Shown: one piece after another, positions 44,960 through 55,297 of the stretch
How the letters are laid out: every line of letters starts with the position of its first letter
How positions within the stretch are numbered: the first letter of the stretch is position 1
Source of the DNA: Auricularia sp. M13
Lineage: Eukaryota > Basidiomycota > Agaricomycetes > Auriculariales > Auriculariaceae
Assembly: GCA_037042915.1 (NCBI GenBank)
Contig: CM073201.1
Coordinates: forward strand, 248,001 to 312,000
Direction of reading: 5' to 3'
Length of the DNA stretch: 64,000 nt
Program-made: the position numbers and the translations under genes
The notes under the pieces: model-generated
Database searches by the model: none
What the model saw: the letters and a program-made list of their open reading frames with translations, nothing else
What the model was told of the DNA's origin: nothing

Positions 44960-45602
44960 GCTGAGCCGGGAAAACGTTCGACAGACCCCCGGCTGCGCGG
45001 GGGGTTGAGATCTTGAGACTTTGCTAATTCAAAGCTACCGTTGACACCGACAGAGTGGCAGACAAGTGGCAGACGTCGCGGCCATACCTACATTTCGGAG
45101 ACACTGGCCAATAATCTTGCGTAGAGGGAACGCTGAGCATCAACGCCTGCGCTGGGCCAAGTCCCGCACCATCTCCAGACATGTCATTCTATGAATAAAT
45201 GCAGAGAATATCAGGAAATATTTGGATGAATTTGAACTTTGAAGTTCGGCGCGATAGTCGAATATGGCTGCCAACACCTTGCGATACTCCGAGTCGAAGC
45301 AGCTCTCGTACAACCTCAAGACGTTCCAGCGAAATATTCTCAGAGAGACTGTCACGACGGAGATTGGGTGAATCACGTCGAGGGATAGATGAAGATTTGC
45401 CGTGGAAAACATCTGTAACGGACCTAGTGCGGCAGCTGAGACGATGGAGACTGGTGTTCCTGGAACGTGTTCACCTTTGAGCGTGCCTCCAGCCAGGGTT
45501 GATGATTCCCGACATCGGCCATCTGCCAGCGTCGCATTCGCAGCCGCCGCTACAAGTGCACAAAGACAGCGTAGTGGCACGAGGTTTTTCTGCCATCCCT
45601 CA

Positions 45603-45797
45603 ATGCGTATCTTCATTGCTATCTCCCTCGCGTTTTCCCTCGCCCTCGCCCACAACGGCACGCACACGGCAGAAACTGCGGCCGGAGCCTGCTTCGCGCT
45701 CAGCAGCGGCACTGTCGTTTGCCCTCCGGTGAAGTCTCTCGATGCCTGGCCGGGCACGGATTGCGTTGAACTCCTCAGTGGAACGATCGTTTGTTGA
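45603..45797 (+). CDS. Tiny secreted peptide with two C-x9-C loops
   Basis: 64 residues. The signal peptide MRIFIAISLAFSLALAHNG is followed by a linker and two loops, CFALSSGTVVC and CVELLSGTIVC, the second ending the protein. The loops are separated by PPVKSLDAWPGTD. The same C-x9-C motif ends the 46-residue peptide encoded 724 bp away on the opposite strand. A repeated mature unit suggests either two disulphide hairpins or a precursor cut into two peptides, although no dibasic cleavage site is visible. No related family is known to me. Confidence 0.6.
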   Translation: MRIFIAISLAFSLALAHNGTHTAETAAGACFALSSGTVVCPPVKSLDAWPGTDCVELLSGTIVC

Positions 45798-45977
45798 AGG
45801 TCTGTACTCGCGACGATACGATGGAAGCCTCGGTACTCACCCCAAATCCTAGACTTGATACACACCGTGTGGTATAGCAACTGTGCTCAGCGGCTGACGC
45901 TGTATTACGCATTGTCAATATATCGTAAAGGGTGCAATGTCAGGGAAGCGCTATATGAGAACGACCGAAGGAAAGTA

Positions 45978-47650
45978 TCATGAAAGCAGGCGAATGGTGC
46001 CTATTGAGACGCCGAGTGCGAGTCCACCAGCAACAGCGCAGACGGCGCCCATTTCCCACATCAGCCAACGCCAGTCGCTCGCCATCCTAGCGCCGCCGAT
46101 ATAGTCGGGCAGGCCCGTGCTCTCCGCCGCTCTAACCTCCTCCGAGAATTCCCATTTGCTGGGCTGGCGTGCGCGGAAGGTTGTGCGGCGCATACCTAAG
46201 TAATTACGAACGACTCTAGGAAGCGCTGGATAGTGTCAGATACAAATGCGCGTGTTATGTCATCGGGGAATGCACCGTGTCGAAGAATCCGCGAGCGCTG
46301 CTCACGCCAGCCACGTCGCCAGACACGGCCAAACCATACAGTACCCTGAAGCGCGATTATACCAATATACAGTCTGAGTCGACTCGCAAGCGACGTTCGC
46401 GGGATGGAAAGATGATCTGCCAGGGGATCGCCGAGCAGAAACCTCGCGAACGCGCAGTGGAATTCAATGGTTGACTGGAGCGGCGCGCGATTGGCGATTG
46501 AGCGGAGCAAAGTCATTGTCGGCGGAATGAAGCGGTCGTCATCATCTTCGGGAAGAAGAGACGTCAGACCCGCGGTGGCCAAGAGCTTCGAACCAGCGTC
46601 ATAGCAGCAAAAGTGCGTGCGTAATCGGTCCGGCGATATGCCCATATACCAGCCAATGTGACGCCATACGGCGACGAAAGCTTCGCGCTCGCGCTGCGGC
46701 GGCCAAAATGTACGTGGAGACATTCGCTCGAGGGACCAGATAGGTGCTATCGAGAACGAGGCCAGCGTGGCTACCATATCTTGTTGGTTCAGAGGAGCTT
46801 CGCCTCGCAAGCGAGCGCGAGCGCGGCGTCTTGCGAGGGCGTGGAGTAATCTGACCCGGATAACGGACGTCCAACCGGGCTGACGGGGAACCAGGTTACC
46901 CAGGAGTATGTCTGAGGATGATGAGTCTGGATATGCTGTGTCCGGGGGGATCCCGCCCATCACATCTAAAACGAACTGCACGGTTTCGAGCAGGCGGGTG
47001 AATGTACGCTCCCTCGCGTTGCGCAGTGTGTCGTCGACAGTAGACGGTGGCGGCACGAGATACGACGTTTCTCGGAGAACCCTCGTGATCCTCGGACTTC
47101 AAGAAATCAGCAACGGAGTAAGTTATCGTATTGCGGCACACCTTGCAAAGCCGCCGGCCAGGCTCATGTGCAGCAAACTTTGCAGGATAGCAAAACTGTT
47201 ATCCCAGAAGAAGCGGCGCGCAGTCAAGATATCGGAGGTGGAAGCCATTATGTCGAGTGGCGGATCCTGCGTGACATTCGACAAGAAGCGCCCGCATGCG
47301 CAGCTGGAATCCGAGCCAGCTGCGCGCTCCACGGCAGCGAGCAGGTCAATTCCATGGCCTCCACCATCGGGCGCATGGTCAAAGACTTCCGCGAGAGCGT
47401 CGTCGGCCAGTGTGTCGCATTCCTGTCGCCATCTACACAAGTGGTCAGGTTTGTTACTTGCTTCAGTGGCGACGCTAACTGACTTGGCGAGCCGCGCTTC
47501 AGGGACGCAGTAATCGTCCCAGGCAAATATAACGTCCCATAGATTGACCAGGTCCCCATTCGAGAGCGCGTCTGTATCCTCGGGGCGGACTATGGCCCGA
47601 GCGTCCCTGAGCAGCTTGCTTTCTGCGAGAGGGTAGATGAGAAAAGGCAT
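45978..47650 (-). CDS. mpaB/rubber-oxygenase-type (DUF2236) membrane oxygenase
   Basis: Exons 47142-47650, 46276-47096 and 45978-46195 give 515 residues. Family hallmarks are LHMSLAGGFASPRITRVLRE across the first junction, TFTRLLETVQFVLDVMGG, VIRVRLLHALARRRAR, LNQQDMVATLASFSIAPIW, and HIGWYMGISPDRL. The last exon starts HGMRRTTFRARQPSKW and ends in a hydrophobic segment (GAVCAVAGGLALGVSIGTI), a likely C-terminal membrane anchor. Family members include an ER-bound oxygenase of mycophenolic acid synthesis (MpaB') and bacterial rubber oxygenases; a haem is expected. Substrate here is unknown, and no biosynthetic cluster surrounds it. Choosing an 80-bp second intron is what lets the C-terminus join in frame. 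Confidence 0.8.
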
Positions 47651-48471
47651 CGGCGCTACCCGGAAATGGCTTCTTCAGACGCACCTGCCATAGTGCCGAT
47701 GCGGTTGATTCGCAAGAGGCGATTAGCTCGCATGGACATCGAACTCGGGTTTGCCGGGCATCCTGATCGCTGTAGCACCTTGACGTGTGTGACATCAGAA
47801 CCGGGCCTTGTGGGGCACAAGAGCCTGAGGGGCCGATAGCCGTGGCGGGTGCTGACAAGCTCACGTGCGATGAAAATCGGAGCTAAGATGAGGAGATTGA
47901 GCGGAGTTTGTAATTCTTTTCAAGATACAGCGCTGAGCGCTTGCAGTAAAATACAGCTTCAAATGGGGCGATGCGGGATTCATTTATATTATCTGGTATT
48001 TCTCCGCTCTTGCGCGAAGGTTATCATATCGGGTTATCGATTGCATCGCCGTCGTCAGCGATCGTTCAATCATGCGCACTATTCGCACCACGATCTGTCG
48101 TCTACGGTCGCGGGGAAAGGGTGGCCTATTGATGTGATATAAATCTGGGCTTCGATAGACTTCGTGCACCTACGACTTCCACTGCTTACACGATGCACGT
48201 TCCACGCATAGTCATACTCTCGTTCTCCAATGATCCTTCTGGCTCTAGCGGAGCCAACACCAGTAAAGCTTCAGGATCCAGAGACTTCTCCTCAGAACCC
48301 ATGTCCTAAAGGCTTTTGTGGGAATCCATGATAGTGAGTTGCATTTGATTATCGCGGGTACGGTGACTGATCAGTGCAGGATGCCTACGCGGACTGATCG
48401 GCAAAGAACTTGTGCTTGGACTCGTGTGTGTACATCGCGAGTCCGATTGCGTAGGAAAGCAATGCAGATTA
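47651..48471. other. Intergenic, no gene seen
   Basis: Only short open frames. A 38-codon frame at about 48192 on the + strand has no signal peptide or CaaX end and is not called. Confidence 0.35.
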
Positions 48472-48777
48472 TCATGTCTCTGGCATCTCACTGACTCTGG
48501 CCTGTGCTGGAACATCGCAAGGACACGCAAGTCGTAGACATTGCACAGACCCTTCACGAAGCGAGGAGTTGTCCTTCAGCTCGAGGGAGAGCTCCAGATA
48601 CCAGTTGCCATCCGGCAAAGCAGCCATCCTGTCCAAGAATAACTCCAATGCACCGTTGCAGACATCGTTTGAGGCCCCAAATGTAATGTCGCAAGCAAAA
48701 TTAGGGTGTGCGCGAGCTACCATGCGCCACGAGCGACACGTATGTCCTGTGCGAAGGATATCCGTGTAGCAGCTCAC
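48472..48777 (-). pseudogene. Truncated F-box gene fragment
   Basis: The frame encodes DILRTGHTCRSWRMVARAHP-NFACDI and GALELFLDRMAALPDGNWYL. These match DIRRAGQTCRAWRMVARAHP-AFACRI and AVDFFLDRLSAVCGGNLDL of the intact gene next to it (48788-50302). Only the F-box and the start of the LRR region survive. It lies directly after the intact gene on the same strand, as expected for a decayed tandem copy. Confidence 0.7.
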
Positions 48778-48787
48778 AGTGCCAGTG

Positions 48788-50302
48788 CTACTGGATCAAA
48801 CGCACTATAAAATCGTCCTGCACGAACTGCTCGTCGAAGTAGTCTGCGAGCCCCCACTTGACCGTCCCCACAATATATGCGTTCTTCATGCCAAGCTTGA
48901 GCTTACGATCCTTACCGAATTTGAGCATGGTGCCCGCGAGGAATATGAGTTGTTCCGCTTTCACCTGGAAGACTCGATCATCTCCTTCGTATACTAGCTC
49001 CAGTCGCCTGAGAGCCGGCAGTGTCAGAGACGCGCCAGGATGATCCTCACAGCCATAAAGTCCGGTGAACAAGCCGTCGTAGAGCAGCAGTGTTAACGTC
49101 TCGACGCCGGAAAGACTCGGAGGACTTGTTTTGGAGTCGAACAGGCCCAAGATGCAGCTCCAGGGGTCTGCCTGCCCCAGCAAGGAGATGCGCACGATTC
49201 TTGGGGCAATCCGTGCAAAGCAGGGTGCGACCACCTCCGCGATGCGCCTGCCGGGTCGATGCAGAAGTGCATAGTACTCTGAGTCTTCGGCGTGGGAGAG
49301 CGTGCGCCGCCGGGCACGCGCCGCGTCGTATATCGAGATGGATACCTTATGGTCGTCCTGAACGACGTCGAGCTCGAGGCGCTGGTCATCCGCATCGTCC
49401 GAGTCAAAATGCGCAAGCAAGAGGTCCAGCGTCGCGCGCCCCACGCGTGTCGTGTCCAGGTCGACGCTCTCCATGCCGGCGTGGGCGAGCGCACAAACGA
49501 CAGAGTGGGTATCCTCGGCCGATTCGACACCAGTAACGGTCAGGCGGCGCAGCTTCGTGACGTCCACCGGCGGGCATGCGTCCCAAGACGCCACGCGGAC
49601 AGGACACATACTCCCCCAGATGTCCAGCTCCTCCAATGCCGGGCAGTGCACAAACCACCGCTCGGGTCGCAGCTCGAGGGCTCCTTGAGGCTGTCCCTGA
49701 AAGTCGAGGTGTCTGGCAAACTTGCGCACCCGCGCGAACACGGGAATCGCGATCTCGGGGAAGTGGCAGCTGTTGACCTCGATTCCGCATAAACGCGGGG
49801 CGTGGGCTGCGAATATGTCCATAGGGAGAGTATGCTTAATCGTACCGTGCTCGAGCGTGCTTGAAAAGCTGAATTCCGTGAGGCGCGGCGCCGGTCCGCT
49901 GGCCAGCGCGCTGAACAGGTCAGGAATGAAGCCCTCCTCGCACCGGATAGATAGCGTCGTCATGCGCCACAGGGATGCCTTCAGCGCCGGGATAACAGTG
50001 TTACGAACGATGCGCTTCGCCTTCACCTTCCGGCCAAAGCCAACCAGGACGATATGGAGGTCCAAGTTGCCGCCACATACCGCAGACAGACGATCAAGGA
50101 AGAAGTCCACAGCACGATCAAACACCTGGTTTTCCTTCATAGCAATAAGCCTGATGCGACAGGCAAAGGCGGGATGTGCGCGCGCGACCATCCGCCATGC
50201 TCGACACGTCTGGCCTGCGCGCCGAATGTCGGAGAGAGCGAGATGGTCGAGGATGTGGAGGATAAGCTCTGGCGGAAGCTGCTTCGGGGCGAAGGCACTC
50301 AT
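48788..50302 (-). CDS. F-box/LRR protein
   Basis: Single exon, 504 residues. The ATG at 50302 (MSAFAPKQLPPELILHILDH) puts the F-box at residues 8-45 (LALSDIRRAGQTCRAWRMVA). The frame is open 57 codons further upstream, but that part looks non-coding. Leu-rich periodic segments follow (ALEELDIWGSMCPVR, VTKLRRLTVTGVES, PALRRLELVYEGDDR). A short acidic/basic C-terminus ends VQDDFIVRLIQ. Probable SCF ubiquitin-ligase adaptor, unrelated in detail to the F-box pairs at 18-26 kb. No introns, unlike those. Confidence 0.8.
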   Translation of the reverse strand: MSAFAPKQLPPELILHILDHLALSDIRRAGQTCRAWRMVARAHPAFACRIRLIAMKENQVFDRAVDFFLDRLSAVCGGNLDLHIVLVGFGRKVKAKRIVRNTVIPALKASLWRMTTLSIRCEEGFIPDLFSALASGPAPRLTEFSFSSTLEHGTIKHTLPMDIFAAHAPRLCGIEVNSCHFPEIAIPVFARVRKFARHLDFQGQPQGALELRPERWFVHCPALEELDIWGSMCPVRVASWDACPPVDVTKLRRLTVTGVESAEDTHSVVCALAHAGMESVDLDTTRVGRATLDLLLAHFDSDDADDQRLELDVVQDDHKVSISIYDAARARRRTLSHAEDSEYYALLHRPGRRIAEVVAPCFARIAPRIVRISLLGQADPWSCILGLFDSKTSPPSLSGVETLTLLLYDGLFTGLYGCEDHPGASLTLPALRRLELVYEGDDRVFQVKAEQLIFLAGTMLKFGKDRKLKLGMKNAYIVGTVKWGLADYFDEQFVQDDFIVRLIQ

Positions 50303-50762
50303 TGCGCAATTCTTGGGCTCCTGAAGACTGTTCGTGCTCCTGCAACAGGTAGGTAGGTGGGTAGGTAGATCGTGGTGCAAGAGCAAGTTCGTCGAAAGAT
50401 CCGGAATCAACATTGCGCACAGCAATGCGTCGGAGATGGGCGGAAAACCAACCAACCAAGCCAACCAAGCCAACCAACATCGACCAATTTCTCAAAATCA
50501 CGTCGGTGACCAGCAACGCTGCCATGGTTTGGTTTCTGAAGCATAATTATTATTTACCGCAGATGTACGAGGTACATTCAAGCAGGGATGGATGGGCCCG
50601 GAGGCAATACGGAAGCTCGGGTTCGGAGAAGGCGGATCCCACCGCCCGAGCGACTCTGAGCGAGTTCACCTGAGTCGCCAGCATAAGGAGGAAGTGTAAT
50701 CAACACAGCTATAGAATATAGCCGTATTCCTGGGCAAGAAGAATGTCGTATCGCGGCGACTG
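50303..50762. other. Intergenic with simple repeats
   Basis: Contains a GTAGG-type repeat (about 50347-50369) and a CCAACCAAG tandem repeat (about 50447-50482). The latter lies in the 5' flank of the F-box gene. Confidence 0.5.
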
Positions 50763-50834
50763 ATGTCGCCGATGTTGCGCCGATGTGTTGTAGATTGTTG
50801 TGGCCGATTGAACTTGCATCCCGTCCAACAGATC

Positions 50835-51905
50835 ATGCAGCTCGCACAACTGCTTCAGCATTTCCAATCGTACCCTGGCAGTCTCTCTGCACTGTCTCTT
50901 GCTCAGCTGGAAGGCTTTATTGCCCTTGCACGTCATCTCCGCTTCCGGATTTCGTTACTTCCTTCGACAGCCACGATCCCGCCGGTCTCATTACCCCTTT
51001 CCGTCCATAATTTCATATGTTCTGCGATGAATATCGACTACGAGTATGCGAAGGTCTGCTGGGAGGTTCTCAAGGGCTATATCTGGGCGCTTCCAGAGCA
51101 GGAAGCGAATCCAACGGTTTATCTTGAAACGTTCCTCGCGTATGGTCTAAAGCATGGAATTGGTCGGCAACATATGGCTTCTCAGATTATAATAGACTGA
51201 CTCTATGCAGGATTTCGAGACATGTATCCTCCGACTCGCACATGTCTCAACCCGATGTGCCAGATCGTCGATCCTGAGACTGGAACTGCCGCCGGTCGCA
51301 GTCTCACTGGCAAAGAGTCTTCGTATCATGCCGTTCTTTTCTCACACGATCTTGGTGCTCTTCCGATCTGGTGTACATCGTGGGAATGCCCAGGTGAGAT
51401 ATACCTCACCCATAATTGCGAGGTGGCTGACAAAACACCAGACTGTAGAACTCGGTACTACAACAATTACTACGTTCCAAAGAACCCACATGGCCATCGT
51501 ACACGTCACTACTACGGAGGATGTCCGAGTATCATCGAGGTCACCGAGAAATGTTTCGTTACCGACAAACTCTGCGAGTGGATCTGTAATCAGATGGTGT
51601 GCGCCTGGTAAGCAGAGACAGAGTCGTCGAGCAATTTCTCATCACGTGCAGGGTATCAAGCACGAACAACGCTCGCATATATAATCTCACTCACCTGCCA
51701 CATAACTGTCAGTGGCCGGTCAACTTCGAGCTTGAGCCCGCACACGTTTGGGACGCGTTCTTCCTATACAGCTTATTGCGACAGTGCGCCGAGGACGGTG
51801 GTACACTCAAGCTCCCGGATACGGCTTCGAATAACTCGGAGCGTCTCAGGCCGGCACTAGAAGCACGCGGAGTATCCAGATCGGTCTCTTCTTGGGATAA
51901 TTGCC
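50835..51905 (+). CDS. CxC5-type KDZ transposase gene, 3'-truncated
   Basis: N-terminal half of a DNA-transposon protein. Exons: 50835-51163 (frame open from 50763), 51211-51393, 51442-51607 and 51652 onward, all in phase. Exon 1 has VCWEVLKGYIWALPEQEAN. The CxC5-like cysteine cluster follows: CLNPMCQIVDPETG, then HAVLFSHDLGALPIWCTSWE and CPDCRTRYYNNYYVP, then CFVTDKLCEWICNQMVCAW. Exon 4 has HVWDAFFLYSLLRQCAEDGG and ends around RPALEARGVSR. After that, where a CxC6 and catalytic KDZ domain should follow, the sequence runs into the CCCC-rich repeat array and a stop at 51973. The gene is thus cut off about midway. It lies tail-to-tail with the transposase of cassette B. Confidence 0.7.
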
Positions 51906-52136
51906 CCATGTTGCGAGTGGAATGCCCCGGGTTTTGGCCCGAAACACCCCACATCGGAGAACTATGTACATGACCCAGAAATTACATACAACTAGGATAA
52001 CCCGAGCAATAGTACCAAGTCCCTGCCCCACAAATCTAATCTAAGTACCGTACCCCACAAAATGCGCGCTGGTGACATACCCCACAAACAAAGGTAAGTA
52101 AGCTGCCCCCGGAAACAAGTCCGCAAGACGTGCCCC
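51904..52136 (+). repeat. Degenerate ~27-bp tandem array of TGCCCCACAAA motifs
   Basis: CCC(C)-motifs begin at 51904, 51925, 51947, 51973, 52001, 52026, 52053, 52080, 52107 and 52133. The best three (CCCCACAAA) are spaced exactly 27 bp; the others 21-28 bp. It lies just beyond the 3' end of the cassette B transposase and at the break point of the CxC5 gene. Arrays like this near transposon ends are often transposase-binding subterminal repeats. Confidence 0.7.
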
Positions 52137-52189
52137 GTAGAGGCAACGAAGTAACTACGGTCTAAAACTAACTACACCGCACAAGTCAG

Positions 52190-55100
52190 TCAGTTCCGGC
52201 CGCGCCGGCCGGGCATGACACGGCGAACGCGATTCCAGGCCGCGAGATAAGTATATGCAAAGACGATGGCGTGTCGTTGCGTCATATAGCTCATCGGACG
52301 ACGGATTTTGCGCAAGCCGCTGTTGCCGCACTCGGCAGCACTGGAGTTCACAGAGAGCAGCTCGGGGAGTTCTTCTTGAAGCGTGCTGATCTTGCACGCA
52401 TTCGAGCAGCGGCTGTGCCCCTTCTCGTGAAAGCCGTCGATGAGGAAGCGCGTGTGAGCGAAGAACTTGGGCTCGCGGAGCATGCAGTAGGGTCCCAGCG
52501 CACACGCGAAGTCGTAGATGATGATGTCCGGTGCCTTCTCCCAACGTGTGAATACAGCTGAGAACACGTCGTTTCGCCCTCGCCAGTCGGAATAATATGA
52601 AAACCGAGGCATACACAATGGGGGCACCATGCGGCCATCAGGCCGCCCGTCTGACCGCTGAGACCGTAGGTTTCGTAGTACTTCGAGCAGCCGATGCCGC
52701 CCGCGCCACTCTGAGTCACGGTCGAGCGGTCGACCTTCTTGTCGCCAGGCAGGTGAGGGTATTCCGGGCGCAGACGCACGCGAGGGCGCCCATAGAAGGT
52801 ACCGGTCTACCATATCGATCAGCGACAGCAACGGCGATGCTGATTATGCACTCACCTCGCACCAATCGGCGTCGTCGCCGGTCGGGTTTGCAGGCTCAAA
52901 GTCATGCTCCCCCAACGAGCTCAGAACGCGCATGGCACGCGCCAGCACGAACGCGACGAGGCCCTTCAAGACACGCGAGTATTGACCGTCTGCTTGTAGC
53001 TCCTGACGGGCCACGATCCCAATAGCAGGGACTTCGCGCAGCAGTACATCGGCTGCGCGCTTGTCGTCCGCACACAAGCGTTTCAGCGCGAGCCAAGTCG
53101 AACCCGGGGTGAACATCAGAACCGACTCGTAAGCAAGAACCTGCGGGCTACAATAAGTGACGGGCCCGAGGTTCAACGTCGCAGCGCTCACATGATTCAA
53201 TAATTCAAGATAGGGCCGTCTCTGCAGCTCCTTCGCGTCGTAGTCGGTGCGCACCATCGCTTCGAACATGGCGCCGAGACTCGGATCGACACCGCTCAGC
53301 TCTTTCGCGATACCCGGAAGGCTCGCCCGCATCGCCTCGTCAGCTGCGTCGCGCTTCGAGACTCGGGCGTCGGTATCGCGGGTTGCCTTTTGTGACTCGG
53401 CGTCGGCGTCGGGCACGGCGCGCGTGTTGGACTCGTTATCCTCGGTGCTGATGCCGTCCAACTTGGACTTGTTGGAACTCGTCAACCCGAGGCGCCAGCG
53501 CACTGCCCGCTGCGCACGTTGTCGTAACTGACCCCACACTGCGGCGGTGCTTTCCGGAGGACCGCCGACAGACGATCGCGTTGGCGCTCCGGGTAATATC
53601 GTCGTTGGGGGCGTGAGCGTTGCTGTTCGGTGCTTGGAGTTGAAACCCGCGGTCACACCGTCGAAGATGACGATGGCTGGGTTGGGACCGCATTTCTCGC
53701 ATTGGAAGCTGTCGCCAAGGTCCTGTATGCGGGAGAACGAGTACCACACGAGGCGGAAGGTGTCGTCGTTGACGAAGTCGATCGGACTGCGGTTCTCTAC
53801 GTACGTCCTCTGAATCACACTCTGGTACGCATGGAATGGCAGCTCGTGCGCGCAGTACGAGCTGGTGAACTTGTTGATGAGCTCGTGCGTATAGACGCGG
53901 TGGTTGTTGTAGTTAAAGAGACCGAGCTCGCGCAAGTCGGGCCCAGCGAAGACCCTCTCTTCCTTTGCGCAAGGCTGGACCTCGATCTGAATCTTTTCCG
54001 CACGCGTCGAGCTGTAGACCGTGCACTCCATACGCTGGACTGTGCTGCCTGGTTTCGGACCGCTGCCGCAGCGGCAGCGGGGCGCTGAGCCGAGTGGCAG
54101 CAACGCGGGCAGCGGAGAGACGAACGGGAACCAAGGAGCCGTGTCGCTCGCCAGACGGCTCCAGGCAGGCGGGCCGACCCTCTCGTACGACACGCTCTGC
54201 TCGTCCGCGAGCATCTTGAGGCTGCGTTCGTTGACTACAACAGCTGAGTACCCCGTGGCGAAGGCGACAACGTTCCGACCGACCTTTACGACGCTTCGCC
54301 GCCATGGCATCTTCTTCATCAGCAGGGTCTTCTCCCGCTTCCTCCTCGTCCGCTTGCGCGGCTTCGCCCCCCTCGGTCATCTTCAGAGCCTTGCGGGCGC
54401 GCGAGATATGGATGCAGCCGCCCGCGCGATCCTTGCTGCATGCCCACGAGCTCGTCTTGTCGCTCGAACGGCTATGGCATACGAAGACGGGCTTTTCGGA
54501 GGGCGACATGCAGACGAACGTATACAGCGCGTCCTCGTCTCCGCACGGGGGGTCGTAGCCGATGGGCAGGCACTCGGGATTGTCTGAGTTCTCACTTGAG
54601 CGCTCCGGCAGCCATTACTTTGGAATCAGATCTCACCCATTGCAGACAATTCTTTAAATTCTCGGCGGTCCGTACTCTCGAGAAGTTGAACATGAACACA
54701 GGTATCGTATTTTTGGAAATCTGGACATGGTGAGCAAGTATGCGTCGCAGGGCCCGCCAGGTGAACATGCCGCTGGAGGACCGTCCACGCATTTACACCG
54801 ACGTGCCGTTCGCCTGTAGCGACGTCGTGGAGTTCGGCGACCCAGGTGCGCTCGTCGAGGCGGAAGACCTGGGCTGCTCGATAGTCGACCAGTTCCCGAT
54901 ATTGAGCATAAGCCTGGGTAGGATGAAGCTTCGAAGCCGGGGGTCGCGCTCGCCGCAGAGACGGTGTGCGCGGTACAGACATTTTGGACGCTCGTCGCGG
55001 GGTCGTCGGTACGCTGACTGTAAACCACATCATGAAACACTCATGCGCAAATGCATCACGAACACTTACTCAGTGTCGGTGTCGTCTGTCCTGACGCCTC

Positions 55101-55297
55101 GACCGCCGTGCTTGATGCTGTTTCAGATACTGCGTCAGTCGCACCGCCCGCCGCGAAGACGAGCTGATCTCACCGGTGATAGATGTGCAACCTTTTTTTG
55201 ATGGTGACGGCGTCCCAGACGACGATGCCGGTCGCTTGAGCTTGTTCTTGCCGCGGCCTTTGCGGGGTGGTTCATAGGTAGAGGTTGTCGGTGCCAT
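52190..55297 (-). CDS. SWIM-finger KDZ transposase, cassette B gene 1
   Basis: DNA-transposon transposase. Exons: 55192-55297, 55070-55129, 54637-55017, 54284-54583, 52856-54243 and 52806 down to 52190. The order is a basic N-terminus; RTWVAELHDVATGERH; a SWIM-like finger (HTCSPCPDFQKYDTCVHV); TFVCMS; a second cluster (WACSKDRAGGCIH); CxC6-like CEKCGPNPAIVIFDGVTAGF; then the KDZ core. The core has CSKYYETYG, WCPHCVCLGFH, IIIYDFACALGPYCM (first Asp), FLIDGFHEKGH (second Asp) and NSSAAECGNSGL (catalytic Glu). In the last exon the frame must shift by one base near 52577, between IPTGEG and RNDVFSA, where the family has GEGRNDVFSA. One C appears lost, so this copy is probably inactive. A 40-bp intron at 54244 is unusually short. 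Confidence 0.8.

Noticed and set aside
45140-45880. 246-codon minus-strand frame with some Leu periodicity
   Set aside because: It overlaps the secreted C-x9-C peptide gene and has no motif or homologous neighbour; the signal-peptide frame is more convincing.
48192-48308. 38-codon + ORF considered as a pheromone precursor
   Set aside because: It ends SEPMS without a CaaX box and has no known pheromone or receptor neighbour.
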